A stretch of DNA of 64,000 nt from an uncultured Gammaproteobacteria bacterium (GTDB lineage: Bacteria > Pseudomonadota > Gammaproteobacteria > Arenicellales > JAANXG01), in assembly GCA_947259395.1 (NCBI GenBank), contig CAMYMN010000014.1, positions 5,693-69,692 of the forward strand, given 5' to 3'. Positions 53,304 through 63,249 of the stretch are shown piece by piece. Below the pieces are notes generated by a model. The model worked only from the letters and a program-made list of their open reading frames with translations, was not told the origin of the DNA and made no database searches. Numbering within the stretch: the stretch's first letter is position 1; every line of letters begins with the position of its first letter. A program made the translations under genes and the position numbers.

Positions 53304-54395
53304 TTGAACATGACGGTTATCGAATGGAAATCTGAGTTCTTCGTTGGTATACCGAAGATGGACGCCGACCATCGCAACATGATCGAGCTGATCAACAGGC
53401 TTTATGGGCAATTGCAATCGGGCCAGCGCCAGACGACCATCATAGCTATCCTCGAAGAACTATATGCCAGCGCCGCCAAGCACTTCGCGCACGAAGAGGC
53501 GATCATGCGCGAATGGGGTTGCGATGACTACGCCGGGCACGAGGCAGATCATCAACGATTTCTCCATAGAGTTACGACCTGGATGTCCGACTATCAAACC
53601 GAACGGCTGGATGACGGTATAGCCAAATGGCTTGCAAACTGGTTCTGCAATCATTTCCAGAGGCGTGATGCGCGGTTGCACCTTCCGAATAACACGTCCG
53701 TCGATTCGGTACGACCGCTTACTATAACGCTTCATCGAATTCCCATCTTTGCCTCGTTGACGGAAAAGGACCTAGAGGATCTAGCCAGCCATCTCGATGA
53801 GGTCAAATATCGAAAAGGCAGTGCGATCATCTCCGCGGATGACCCAGACACCAAATTCTTTGTTGTGGCGAAAGGTAAGGTCAAAGTGGTTGTATATAGC
53901 GCCGATGGCCGTGAGGTGATCTTGTCCTGGATGAAGGATGGTGATTTCTTCGGCGATATGGGTCTATTGGATGGCGAGCCTCGAAGCGCCAATGTCATTG
54001 CTCAGGGAGATGTTTCGTTGCTAACACTCGAGCGCGATGACTTCATCAGCTGGCTGGAGGGGCATCCATCGGCATTCATGATGTTCACGACTGAGCTGAG
54101 CCGCCGCCTGAAGGATGCCAATGAACGGATCAGATCTCTAGTTGTACTCGATGTGTACGGCCGCGTCGCTCACAGAATACTCGAATTAGCACGTGACGAA
54201 GGAAAGCGGGTGCGCGGAGGAATCCTGATTGCTGAGCGCCCCACGCAAGCTGAACTCGCTGGTTTTGTTGGTGCGTCGAGAGAATCGGTCGCCCGAGCCA
54301 TGAGTGAGCTTCAGCGGCGAGGCTACATCCGCAAACGAGGCCGCGGTTTCTTACTGTCAGGTGGAAAAGGACTCGAAGCGGAAGTGATGGGCTGA
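53304..54395 (+). CDS. Hemerythrin-CRP/FNR family fusion transcriptional regulator
   Basis: Residues 1-~128 hemerythrin with H23, H60, E64, H79, H83, H117, D122; residues ~140-363 cNMP-binding fold (FFGDMGLLDGEPRSANVIA) + CRP HTH (TQAELAGFVGASRESVARAMSELQRRGYI). TTG 53304 or ATG 53310. Confidence 0.92.
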   Translation: MNMTVIEWKSEFFVGIPKMDADHRNMIELINRLYGQLQSGQRQTTIIAILEELYASAAKHFAHEEAIMREWGCDDYAGHEADHQRFLHRVTTWMSDYQTERLDDGIAKWLANWFCNHFQRRDARLHLPNNTSVDSVRPLTITLHRIPIFASLTEKDLEDLASHLDEVKYRKGSAIISADDPDTKFFVVAKGKVKVVVYSADGREVILSWMKDGDFFGDMGLLDGEPRSANVIAQGDVSLLTLERDDFISWLEGHPSAFMMFTTELSRRLKDANERIRSLVVLDVYGRVAHRILELARDEGKRVRGGILIAERPTQAELAGFVGASRESVARAMSELQRRGYIRKRGRGFLLSGGKGLEAEVMG

Positions 54396-54787
54396 GCCGG
54401 GTGTTGCTTAGATAATTTTCACCAACCCTTACGACACAGCGTGCGGGTGATGTTACACCAAACGTAGGAGTCCTTGTGGCAGTTCAGCGATATCTGGGAT
54501 TACACATTTGAGTAGTTAAACGGGGGGAAGACTAGTGAGTTAGCGAATCATAAGTCCCGCAAAAGTCCCGCAGAGGAATCATAGAGAAGAATCGCTGGAC
54601 CACTTCACCTATAGATAATAATAGAAAAATTGGCCTCCCTGTTTCTAATACTTTTACGAGGTTACCGCCCGTAACCCATGGTATTCGTTGTTTCGTGGTT
54701 GAAAATATTAGAAAGGTAAATCGTCGCGTCGGCTGCTTCTGTTCTGTACGTGATGATCGGCGACACCGGAGCTGATGATTCAGACCC

Positions 54788-54912
54788 TCAGTTGACGATC
54801 TTCCAGGATCCGTCGGGCTGCCGACAAGCAGTACCGTACGCGCTCTGCTGCTGCCCGCCAACGATAACTGTCGTCGTGTACTCGCGGCAAGGCGCTCCGG
54901 CGGGCGACCCGT
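54788..54912 (-). pseudogene. C-terminal remnant of 17-kDa surface-antigen-like outer-membrane protein
   Basis: SPAGAPCREYTTTVIVGGQQQSAYGTACRQPDGSWKIVN* matches the C-terminal pattern CREY..TV.IGG..Q.AYGTACRQPDGSWKIV of that family; upstream part missing. Confidence 0.65.
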
Positions 54913-55338
54913 AGGAAACGAAGCAGATGAAGCTGACTGACAAAGCCATCTTTTGGATGGTAAGCAAGTCACCGGGCCGTAACGCGAGTGAACCCATAGG
55001 TGGCCCCGATACATTCCAGTTTCGAAGGCCGAGCCCCCTGGTTCAGGGCGAAGGCAGCAGGGTATGTCGCAGACTGACTGATGAGACATATTCCTTCGGC
55101 GGGGTGGTAGGGACAGCACGGTGACAAGGGCATGCTAAGCAACTGGAGAAGCCGTCCTCGTCCCATCGAGAAATCGATGGAGCAAGGTACATCTTATAAC
55201 CGGTATAAGCCGGGAAGTGGATGGAAGACGAGACGGTGGCGGCTAGGCTTGTATTAGCGATGAAGCGGGGTAACGCCCGCCGAGCGAAGGGGCCTTGCTG
55301 TACAGAGTATCTTCGACAACATGTGAGGCAGAGGTGAG

Positions 55339-56640
55339 ATGATAAAGGCACCGGCTAGTCTGCAGGATCTGAGGCGAAGACTATACGTCAAGGCGAAGGC
55401 TGAACTGTCTTGGCGCTTTTGGGGATTGTATGTGCATGTGTGCAAACGCGAGACGCTGTGGGAAGCATATCGATTGGCCAAGGAGAATAACGGGGCGCCG
55501 GGTATTGACGGTGTCACGTTTGAGGCGATAGAGGCAGTGGGCGTCGAGCAATTTCTCAAACAACTTCGTGAGGAGTTGGTGCACTATACGTATCGTCCCT
55601 TACGGCTGCGGAAAGCAGATATCCCGAAGGAGGGTGGCGTTCGTACTCTTTCGATTCCTGCGATCCGTGACCGGGTGGTCCAGGGGGCTTTGAAGCTCAT
55701 TCTGGAACCGATCTTTGAGGCGGACTTCCAACCGGGGTCGTTTGGTTACCGGCCGAAGAAGTCAGCGCATGACGCCATTCGACGGGTATCGGGAGCGATA
55801 CTTGAGGGCAAGACCTACGTAATCGATCTGGATCTGCGATCTTATTTCGACACAGTGCGACATTCCATCGTACTCGACAAGGTTGCGGGTCGGGTTGATG
55901 ACGATCGGGTTATGCATTTGCTCAAATTGGTTCTGAAAGCGTCGGGTAAACGAGGTGTTCCTCAGGGGGGTGTGATTTCGCCGTTGCTCAGTAATATTTA
56001 TCTCAATGAGATAGATAAGATGTTGGAGCGGGCCAAAGAAGTCACACGCTACAAGCGGCGGGCGGGGATTGAATATGCCCGGTTCGCTGACGATCTTGTA
56101 GTCCTGGTGGATGGGCACCGGCGTAAGCGCTGGCTGCGAGGAGCGGTGGAGAAACGGTTACGGGAGGAATTTGCCAAGCTATGTGTTGAAGTGAATGAAG
56201 ATAAGAGCCGAGCGGTGGACTTAACGCAAAGGGGAAGTTTCGGATTTCTTGGTTTTGAGTTTCGCCGGGTCCGGACTCGATCTGGTCGTTGGATGCCGTT
56301 GCGTATGCCTCAGGGCAAGAAGCGCGCGGCCTTATTGCGAAAGCTCAAGGTTGTTTTCCGGCGCTTTCGATCCCAACCGCTGAAGGGATTAATCGATGAG
56401 ATTAATCCGATTTTGCGTGGTTGGGTGAATTACTTTGCTTACGGGCACTCGAGTCGGTGCTTTTCGTTTATTCGCAACCATGTCGAGAAAAAGATTCGGC
56501 GCCACCTGGCTAAAGCCCGGATGCGTCAAGGCTTCGGTTGGAAGCGGTGGAGTCGGCGGTGGCTTTATGACGAACTTGGTCTGTTCGATGATTATCGAGT
56601 TCGTTATTTGAACAATTCGTCGACAGCGGCTCTAACTTGA
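55339..56640 (+). CDS. ltrA: Group II intron reverse transcriptase/maturase
   Basis: NNGAPGIDGVTFEAIE, RPLRLRKADIPKEGGVRTLSIPAIRDRVVQGALK, PQGGVISPLLSNIYLNEID, YARFADDLVVLV, maturase-X region (LRGWVNYFAYG). Confidence 0.97.
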   Translation: MIKAPASLQDLRRRLYVKAKAELSWRFWGLYVHVCKRETLWEAYRLAKENNGAPGIDGVTFEAIEAVGVEQFLKQLREELVHYTYRPLRLRKADIPKEGGVRTLSIPAIRDRVVQGALKLILEPIFEADFQPGSFGYRPKKSAHDAIRRVSGAILEGKTYVIDLDLRSYFDTVRHSIVLDKVAGRVDDDRVMHLLKLVLKASGKRGVPQGGVISPLLSNIYLNEIDKMLERAKEVTRYKRRAGIEYARFADDLVVLVDGHRRKRWLRGAVEKRLREEFAKLCVEVNEDKSRAVDLTQRGSFGFLGFEFRRVRTRSGRWMPLRMPQGKKRAALLRKLKVVFRRFRSQPLKGLIDEINPILRGWVNYFAYGHSSRCFSFIRNHVEKKIRRHLAKARMRQGFGWKRWSRRWLYDELGLFDDYRVRYLNNSSTAALT

Positions 56641-56673
56641 TAAGTCTCATAACCCTTTTCGCGAACTGTGCAG

Positions 56674-56710
56674 GAGCGCGTAGTGCCGGAAATCGGCACG
56701 CTGCGTGCGA
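56674..56710 (+). ncRNA. Group II intron domain V
   Basis: GAGCGCGUA GUGCCG GAAAU CGGCAC GC UGCGUGC: lower stem GCGCGUA/UGCGUGC (with wobble pairs), 2-nt bulge, upper stem GUGCCG/CGGCAC, AGC triad at base. Confidence 0.75.
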
Positions 56711-57279
56711 TGTGGCGGGCGCTGGAAACGGGGCCACGGATAACTCTACCCGGGCACGAAGGAGGAAACTCCGGATACAGACAAGAGCTATCCTAGAGGG
56801 TTACCGCGCCAGTGCTCGACCCTACCTACCCCGCTCCGTTATTTGATGGTTCACGGATTCAAGAGCTGATGTGCTATACGATCGTTTAACGGCTAACAAA
56901 TTGTTAATCGATCCGCCTTACCAAAGAATCGTCCAAGACTGCGCTCTTTAGCCAGCCACAATCCTTCGCCGCTCGGGTTATCGATAGGCAAGTATTTTTG
57001 CATCGAAGCAGGTCTTATTTGTTTAGTTAGATTGTCTAACATCAGCGGTTCGCCTATTCAGTGGATCGTGACAAATAGGGTATGAGTCGAGATAAGGATA
57101 AATTGTGGTGTTATAACTAACTCAAGTTGTGTAATTAGCCACGCTGGAGAGTAAACGGCGATAAGTCGGTGCGTGGTGCTGTACCGGGATTGGGTACGCG
57201 TATACTGATATCAACTACAGTAGGATAATGAAATAATAAAGTATGTATGTGAAGTTCAATAACCGGCGCTGACATTTTT

Positions 57280-58527
57280 TTGATCGATAACTTACAAAGT
57301 GCTTTTGGTTTACTGTCACTCATGATGTTGGCTTGGCTCTTCAGCGAGCGGCGACAGGTGAAATTATTGAAAGTGGCGATTGCCGGTATTGGGATTCAGC
57401 TGATTATGGCGGTGTTGCTACTGAAGCTTCCATTCATTCAAAAATTATTCGGTGCGTTGAATGATGGGGTAGTGGCGTTACAGAACGCCAGCGAAGCCGG
57501 TTCCTCGTTCGTGTTCGGATATTTAGGCGGTGGACCATTACCGTTTGAGGAGACTAAACTCGGCGCAAGCTTCGTGCTGGCATTCCGCGCGCTCCCGTTA
57601 GTTATTGTCATCAGCGCATTGAGCGCGCTTTTGACTTATTGGCGGATACTGCCGGTGATCGTCAACGCCTTGTCCACGATTCTGCAAAGATCGCTGGGTA
57701 TCGGTGGCGCTGTCGGACTGGGGACCGCCGCCAATGTGTTTGTCGGCATGGTGGAAGCGCCATTGTTTGTGCGTCCCTATCTAAAAAAACTTTCGCGCAG
57801 CGAATTATTTATGTTGATGTGCGCGGGTATGGCGACCATTGCCGGGACCGTGTTGATACTGTATGCGACGTTTCTGCGTGGGGTGATCCCCGACGCCGTC
57901 GCCCATCTGCTGATTGCATCGCTGATCAGCGCACCGGCGGCGATCACCATCGCCAAGCTCATGGTTCCCGATGACGGCGCGGCGACCGAAGCTTCGCTGG
58001 ACGTGGCGTCCGACGCCAAGAGCAGTATGGATGCGATAACCCGGGGCACCCAAAGCGGGTTGATGCTGTTTTTGAATATCATCGCCATGCTGATTGTCTT
58101 TGTTGCACTAGTGCATCTCGTGAATGCGTTGCTGAGTTTGCTGCCGAATATTGGTGATGCGCCAATTACCCTGGAACGTATTCTTGGGTACCTCATGGCG
58201 CCGATCACCTGGTTGATGGGTATTCCCTGGCAAGAGGCCGCGATCACCGGTTCGCTGATGGGCACCAAGACCGTGCTCAATGAGTTCCTGGCTTATCTGC
58301 GGCTGGCGGATTTACCCGCCGAGGCCTTGAGTGAACGCAGCCGGCTGATCATCAGCTACGCATTGTGCGGATTCGCTAACTTCGGCAGTCTCGGCATCAT
58401 GATCGGCGGTTTGACCACTATGGTCCCGGAGCGCCGGGATGAAATCGTGGCGCTGGGATTGAAGAGCATCGTCGCGGGGACCTTGGCTACCTGTTGTACC
58501 GGCGCTGTAGTAGGTATTCTTTTATAA
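57280..58527 (+). CDS. Concentrative nucleoside transporter (NupC/CNT family)
   Basis: FVFGYLGGGPLPFEE; NVFVGMVEAPLFVRPYLKKLSRSELFMLMCAGMATIAGTVLILYATFL; GTKTVLNEFLAYL. Confidence 0.94.
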   Translation: MIDNLQSAFGLLSLMMLAWLFSERRQVKLLKVAIAGIGIQLIMAVLLLKLPFIQKLFGALNDGVVALQNASEAGSSFVFGYLGGGPLPFEETKLGASFVLAFRALPLVIVISALSALLTYWRILPVIVNALSTILQRSLGIGGAVGLGTAANVFVGMVEAPLFVRPYLKKLSRSELFMLMCAGMATIAGTVLILYATFLRGVIPDAVAHLLIASLISAPAAITIAKLMVPDDGAATEASLDVASDAKSSMDAITRGTQSGLMLFLNIIAMLIVFVALVHLVNALLSLLPNIGDAPITLERILGYLMAPITWLMGIPWQEAAITGSLMGTKTVLNEFLAYLRLADLPAEALSERSRLIISYALCGFANFGSLGIMIGGLTTMVPERRDEIVALGLKSIVAGTLATCCTGAVVGILL

Positions 58528-58539
58528 GAACTTAAATTT

Positions 58540-58896
58540 CTATTTCGGTCGCGCCACCATCCGTCCGAGCGGGCGGCCCCCAAGCAGGTGCATGTGCAGA
58601 TGAAACACGATCTGTCCACCATCCCGGTTGCAGTTAACGATGAGCCGGAAACCGTCTTCGGCAATGCCTTCCTGCTTGGCTAACGCAGCGGCAACCACAA
58701 ATAGATGACCTAAATCCGCCTCGTCTTGCTCGCCGACGTCGTTGACGGTGGGGATGGGTTTGTTGGGAACGATCAATATATGCGTCGGCGCCTGGGGACT
58801 GATATCGCGGAACGCGGTGGCGCGATCGTCCTGATATACAATGTCGGCCGGTATCTCACGGCGAATAATCTTGGCGAAAATAGTTTCTTCTGTCAT
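58540..58896 (-). CDS. Histidine triad (HIT) family protein
   Basis: [54 protein letters not shown]. Confidence 0.95.
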   Translation of the reverse strand: MTEETIFAKIIRREIPADIVYQDDRATAFRDISPQAPTHILIVPNKPIPTVNDVGEQDEADLGHLFVVAAALAKQEGIAEDGFRLIVNCNRDGGQIVFHLHMHLLGGRPLGRMVARPK

Positions 58897-58947
58897 CGTT
58901 ATCCTGCGTTTTGTCGCTTTTCAGTGGTTTTGCAGCCGACTCACGGC

Positions 58948-59943
58948 ATGTGCACGAAGCGTAACAAAGCTTTGCGATTAGGGCGAGCGCGCGCGGGCGT
59001 GTGCCTAGCGATGGGCGCCTTGTTGTGGTGGGTGTGTCATGTGTCCGAGGCGATCAGTGCACCGCCCGAGCGCACCTATGCGTACAGTTGGAGCCCGGTC
59101 AACAAGTCGCTGGACAATATCGTACCCTACCTGCGCTGGAATGGCGTCATGCGCCGCCAATTTGCCGATGACATCAACCAGGCACTGTTTGCTCCGCTGC
59201 GCGAGGCGTTCCCGCGCGTAAAAATGGCCAATTACGGTGGCTATTATCAAGATTCGTCGTTGCATCTGCTGGACCTCAACGGACACGATGCCCATAAGTA
59301 TTTCAGCGGCCGGCATGTGGGCACCCACCAGTCTCGGGAGTTGTATGGTTGGCTCGGCAATATCGCACAGTCCAAACTAGACGGTGTCGCGCCCTACCAC
59401 AAATCGCCGTTCAATGCGTTCCGCTATGCGGTCAACAAGATGCGCGCCATGAAGCTGTCGTCACCGGTGCCGATTTATCCGTGGATTTCGCACAAGGAAT
59501 TCAACGAGAGTCTGCTCAGTGATTCGGATCTATATCAAGAGCTGATCTTTCACATCGGTCTGAGCGGAATCGAAGAATTCCTATACTGGAACCCGCGCAG
59601 CGTGACGCCGCCGGCCAGTGAGGCCAGCGACCGGCTGGTGAGTGACACGCTGCGGGAATTCGACGAACTGATCGGAGTTGGTAACCGGCATTCGATGGTG
59701 AATAAACTTGCCGATTGGTCGCAGGAGTACGTCCTCACGGGCATGCGCGCTAATCAGAGGACGGTGTGGCGGTTGACGCCGAGACCGGACGGTCCAGCGT
59801 CGTTGGACGCGATGCTGGTGAACGCGAATCCGGCCACATTTAGCATCGGCGGAAAAGCGATCACGCTGCCAAAGGCCAAGGTGGTGCGACGCGAGAGTGT
59901 GTCCGCACAGGGGTTTTGGCTGGTGAGTAACGAAAACGATTAA
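58948..59943 (+). CDS. Secreted protein of unknown function (possible carbohydrate-active)
   Basis: Signal-like N-terminus (GVCLAMGALLWWVCHVSEAISA); the 58726 start of the ORF track lies antisense to the HIT gene, so ATG at 58948 is more likely. Confidence 0.65.
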   Translation: MCTKRNKALRLGRARAGVCLAMGALLWWVCHVSEAISAPPERTYAYSWSPVNKSLDNIVPYLRWNGVMRRQFADDINQALFAPLREAFPRVKMANYGGYYQDSSLHLLDLNGHDAHKYFSGRHVGTHQSRELYGWLGNIAQSKLDGVAPYHKSPFNAFRYAVNKMRAMKLSSPVPIYPWISHKEFNESLLSDSDLYQELIFHIGLSGIEEFLYWNPRSVTPPASEASDRLVSDTLREFDELIGVGNRHSMVNKLADWSQEYVLTGMRANQRTVWRLTPRPDGPASLDAMLVNANPATFSIGGKAITLPKAKVVRRESVSAQGFWLVSNEND

Positions 59944-62900
59944 TTTTTCTCGGCCCAAGCCGCCAATTCGCCGCGCGGGCAGAATCCCACGCTCCACGTA
60001 TCCCGGGATTGCGCTGCAAGGGAAAATTGCACACCGGTGTCGACGATAGTTACCGGCAGTGACGTGGAAAAATCGACGCACAAGCTCAAGTCGTGCGCGT
60101 CGATCTCCAGTTCCAAGGCGTCAACCGGGATTTGCGCCGGCGACGCTGCCGGCGCGGCAAAAATCTTTACTCCTTGGGAGCTGAGCCCACGTCGCCAGCG
60201 GGATTTGCGCGCCCAGGCCCCGGGCATGTTGACGTGGACCCGCTCGGATCGTGCCCACTCGGGGATAAGACTGAACTGGATGCGATCATCCAAAAATTTC
60301 GCGCGCCAACGTAACCGATCCTCGGCATGGGCCACGACTTCCGCCGGACTTTCAACCGTCCAGGTGAAAGCGGTTTTGGTGCCGGCGAACAACAGCATAC
60401 GCTCGTCATCGGCAAGCGTGAACAGCGGTTCGCGATCGAGGATCAGGGTACCGTCCGCGTGCATCAGGCGACGAATGAGCCCGTGATGCATGTCGAGTTC
60501 CGCGGTGTACCCCGGCGCATGAACGCGGTAAACCGGAGCATTCGGGAAATCGTACACCGGTTCCAGGACCGCTCCGATGGCCACTGCCAGGCCCCCGGGC
60601 CGGGTCCATTCCCACGCGCCACCGGCGTAGCGATAGGCGGTGCGATAGGGTAGCAACACCCAACCGGGCTCGGTGTTACGGGTGGTGAGGGTCATCGGCA
60701 ACCGGGTGCGGGCGCCCGGTGCTAGGCGAGTGACCGCGGTAGGATTCGGAGCGATTTCGATGCCGGGGACGGCCTCGAATTCCACGCGTGCGTCGATGCG
60801 TCGATTGGTGAGATTGCGTAGCGAGATCGAAGCGGTGTCGCGATCCGTAGCGCGCATACGGATCATGGCTGGCGCGGTGGGCTCAGCAACGGCCCCGCCT
60901 GGCGCAGCTAAGGGCCGATGCCGTGGTGGCGGCGCGGGGTCAAGCTCGCCGTATTCGAGATAGCCGTTCGTGGTCCTGCTGGTTACGCTATTGATGGTGT
61001 GCGTCGGCCGGCCGCTGGGAATACGAAATCCCCGCCAATCCCCCCGGGCAACAACCCGGCCGTCGCGATGAATCCGCAACCAGCCGTAGCGTGCAAACGC
61101 AAACTGGATACGCGGATCGTGGTTCCCATGCAGCACGTGCGTGGTACCGTTCGCTTCCGCCATGAGCGCCGCGGCGGCGTAATCGATGTAGTCATCGGCA
61201 ACAATACGCACCACCGTTGAGCGATCATCACTAGCGACCACTTTGACGCTGGTGACCAGTGGTTGGTCGCGATAGGGCTCGTGGACCACCGTGAATTGGG
61301 CATTACGCACGTTGTCACGACGGGCTATCAACATCCCCAGGCCATGCCGGCCCCGGCCGTAGCCTATCGTCGTACCCTTGGCAGCGGCGGCGGTGACGCG
61401 CACCGATGCCTCGTGAAGCGGCCGATCTTGAACATAGGATTGAGATACCTTGTCCTTTAGTTGTGCATGAACATGTTCGAAATAGGTATCCCATGCTGCT
61501 GCATCCAACACAAAGTCCAACGACCAGGTTTTGTCGGTGCGGGTAGCGCGCGGTGCGATCATTCCCCAATACCGCTGTAAAAACGCCTCGGTAGGGCTGA
61601 ATCCGTGGTCGGTCACCGGCATTGGACGACCAAAGCTGTGCAGCAGATAGTCAAAGCGATGCGGCAACAGGCTGTGCACGTGAAACACATCGAGCAGGTA
61701 TTGACCCGTCAACATCAATACGCGGGTCTGGTCTACGCCACGAAACACACCGCTCGACAAGGTCGCCAGGAACTTTACTTCCGGTGAGAAGTCGTGATGA
61801 CTCGCGCTCATCGGCGCATTGCGTGTATCCCGCCCATCTACGGTGAGCGTATTGTGGGCAATGGTATGACGGGTCCAGCTAATCGCCGGATTTTCGTACT
61901 GTATTGCGTTGTAGTCCGGATACAAAAGCTGGCCCGCACCGTGGAGCGTGATGGCAAACTTGTCGCGATGATCGTGGCCGTATCCTCTAGACATGATTTG
62001 GAAGACCGCGATCGCCTCCGGGTTATGCCAATACCGAGGCGACTCGTCGGAGCGCAGCATGGCGAGACCATAGCTCGGCCACACCGTGGACGGCGCCGCC
62101 GGCAACGGGGCGATCGCGGGCAAGGGCGCGCGGTCCGTCAAGTTGGCACGGTAATCTGGTACCATCGACAGGAACGCCCCGTAGCGAGCCTCTCGCGTAT
62201 TGGCGTAGGCGGCGGCCAGCTCATCGTGCAAATGGTGGTTGCGTCCGGATTGGTTGACCAGAAACAGGTCGGTCGCCGGACCGGTGGCGCCGTCGCCATA
62301 ACTCGCGACCCTGATGCGGCGCCGGTCACCGGATACGGATTCCAAAGGGTAGGCGGTGTCGATGAAGTAATCCATGAGCGCCTGGGGACTGCCGCCGTTT
62401 GGCGAGGTGCGGGAAAACCAGTCGTTGCCGTCGATCAGCTTGAGAAACCGGGACATGCGCGCCATCAACAACAGGCTCTTGTGAGAGATCGGATATAGCG
62501 GCGCTTCGCCCCACACCCCACCGTCGCGCAGCATCACGTTCATCGCATGAAAGTAACCCCCGTGCGCAGAACCCGGGTTGCGAAAATAGCCCCAGTGCTT
62601 GGATTGTTCGTCATCCGTGACCAGTCCCGCCAGCGCCACCATGTAGCTGGGTTTGAACACCAGATTGGGTGTTTGCGGCCAACGATCGATGGCGCGCATG
62701 CGAAATTGGGCCGAGGACAGTATCCCGGCCTCGATGACCGAGCGTTCGGCTTCGGTGAGCCCGTTGTAAATCCAATCGAACGCAATCAACGGCTTGACAT
62801 CGGTACGATAGTAGACGTCACCCAGCCACGGCCGCGGTCCGGCGAAAAAATCCGGCTGCGCTTGCGACGCCAGGCGTTGCAGGTCACCGCCGCGCCGGCC

Positions 62901-63206
62901 ATACGCCAGTAGCCAGTCACGGGCGGTAGCCAGATGCTGCGGACCGTGCTCCAGCGCGTACAAGAAAGCGGCCCAGTAGCCGTCGCCTTGTTCGGCCTTG
63001 CCCTGCACGCGCCGGTATTCACGCCTTGCCCAGTTTTCGGTATCGATTAAGCGGCGCGTGCGCGCACGATGTTCGTCGTTGAACAAATAGGGCCGTGTAT
63101 GCGGCGTTGGCAGCGCCGGCGCATGGTCTTTGGCAAACGCGACAATCGCCATTGCCAAGGTCCACAAAATAAGCGTCGCCAGTGGTTTCCAGCAGTGGGA
63201 CATCAA
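59940..63206 (-). CDS. Large secreted heparinase II/III-like polysaccharide lyase
   Basis: 1088 aa; signal peptide; (alpha/alpha)-toroid-like N-terminal half; heparinase II/III-like MSRGYGHDHRDKFAITLHGAGQLLYPDYNAIQYENPAISWTRHTIAHNTLTVDGRDT. Confidence 0.8.
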   Translation of the reverse strand: MMSHCWKPLATLILWTLAMAIVAFAKDHAPALPTPHTRPYLFNDEHRARTRRLIDTENWARREYRRVQGKAEQGDGYWAAFLYALEHGPQHLATARDWLLAYGRRGGDLQRLASQAQPDFFAGPRPWLGDVYYRTDVKPLIAFDWIYNGLTEAERSVIEAGILSSAQFRMRAIDRWPQTPNLVFKPSYMVALAGLVTDDEQSKHWGYFRNPGSAHGGYFHAMNVMLRDGGVWGEAPLYPISHKSLLLMARMSRFLKLIDGNDWFSRTSPNGGSPQALMDYFIDTAYPLESVSGDRRRIRVASYGDGATGPATDLFLVNQSGRNHHLHDELAAAYANTREARYGAFLSMVPDYRANLTDRAPLPAIAPLPAAPSTVWPSYGLAMLRSDESPRYWHNPEAIAVFQIMSRGYGHDHRDKFAITLHGAGQLLYPDYNAIQYENPAISWTRHTIAHNTLTVDGRDTRNAPMSASHHDFSPEVKFLATLSSGVFRGVDQTRVLMLTGQYLLDVFHVHSLLPHRFDYLLHSFGRPMPVTDHGFSPTEAFLQRYWGMIAPRATRTDKTWSLDFVLDAAAWDTYFEHVHAQLKDKVSQSYVQDRPLHEASVRVTAAAAKGTTIGYGRGRHGLGMLIARRDNVRNAQFTVVHEPYRDQPLVTSVKVVASDDRSTVVRIVADDYIDYAAAALMAEANGTTHVLHGNHDPRIQFAFARYGWLRIHRDGRVVARGDWRGFRIPSGRPTHTINSVTSRTTNGYLEYGELDPAPPPRHRPLAAPGGAVAEPTAPAMIRMRATDRDTASISLRNLTNRRIDARVEFEAVPGIEIAPNPTAVTRLAPGARTRLPMTLTTRNTEPGWVLLPYRTAYRYAGGAWEWTRPGGLAVAIGAVLEPVYDFPNAPVYRVHAPGYTAELDMHHGLIRRLMHADGTLILDREPLFTLADDERMLLFAGTKTAFTWTVESPAEVVAHAEDRLRWRAKFLDDRIQFSLIPEWARSERVHVNMPGAWARKSRWRRGLSSQGVKIFAAPAASPAQIPVDALELEIDAHDLSLCVDFSTSLPVTIVDTGVQFSLAAQSRDTWSVGFCPRGELAAWAEKN

Positions 63207-63249
63207 TGCGTCACGAGGTTTATTCGGTACCGCGTGTGCACGATGTCGC

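Larger units (their letters stand above)
54915..56745 (+). mobile_element. Group II intron (boundaries approximate)
   Basis: Intron-encoded maturase/RT plus structured 5' region (~0.4 kb) and a domain V hairpin ~35 nt after the ORF; exact ends not resolvable by eye. Confidence 0.8.

Noticed and set aside
54532-55119. 195-aa minus-strand ORF across the intron 5' region
   Set aside because: Overlaps structured intron RNA and the surface-antigen remnant in a different frame; no protein-like features.
56510-56737. 75-aa minus-strand ORF across intron domain V
   Set aside because: Antisense to the maturase end and domain V; typical spurious ORF in group II introns.
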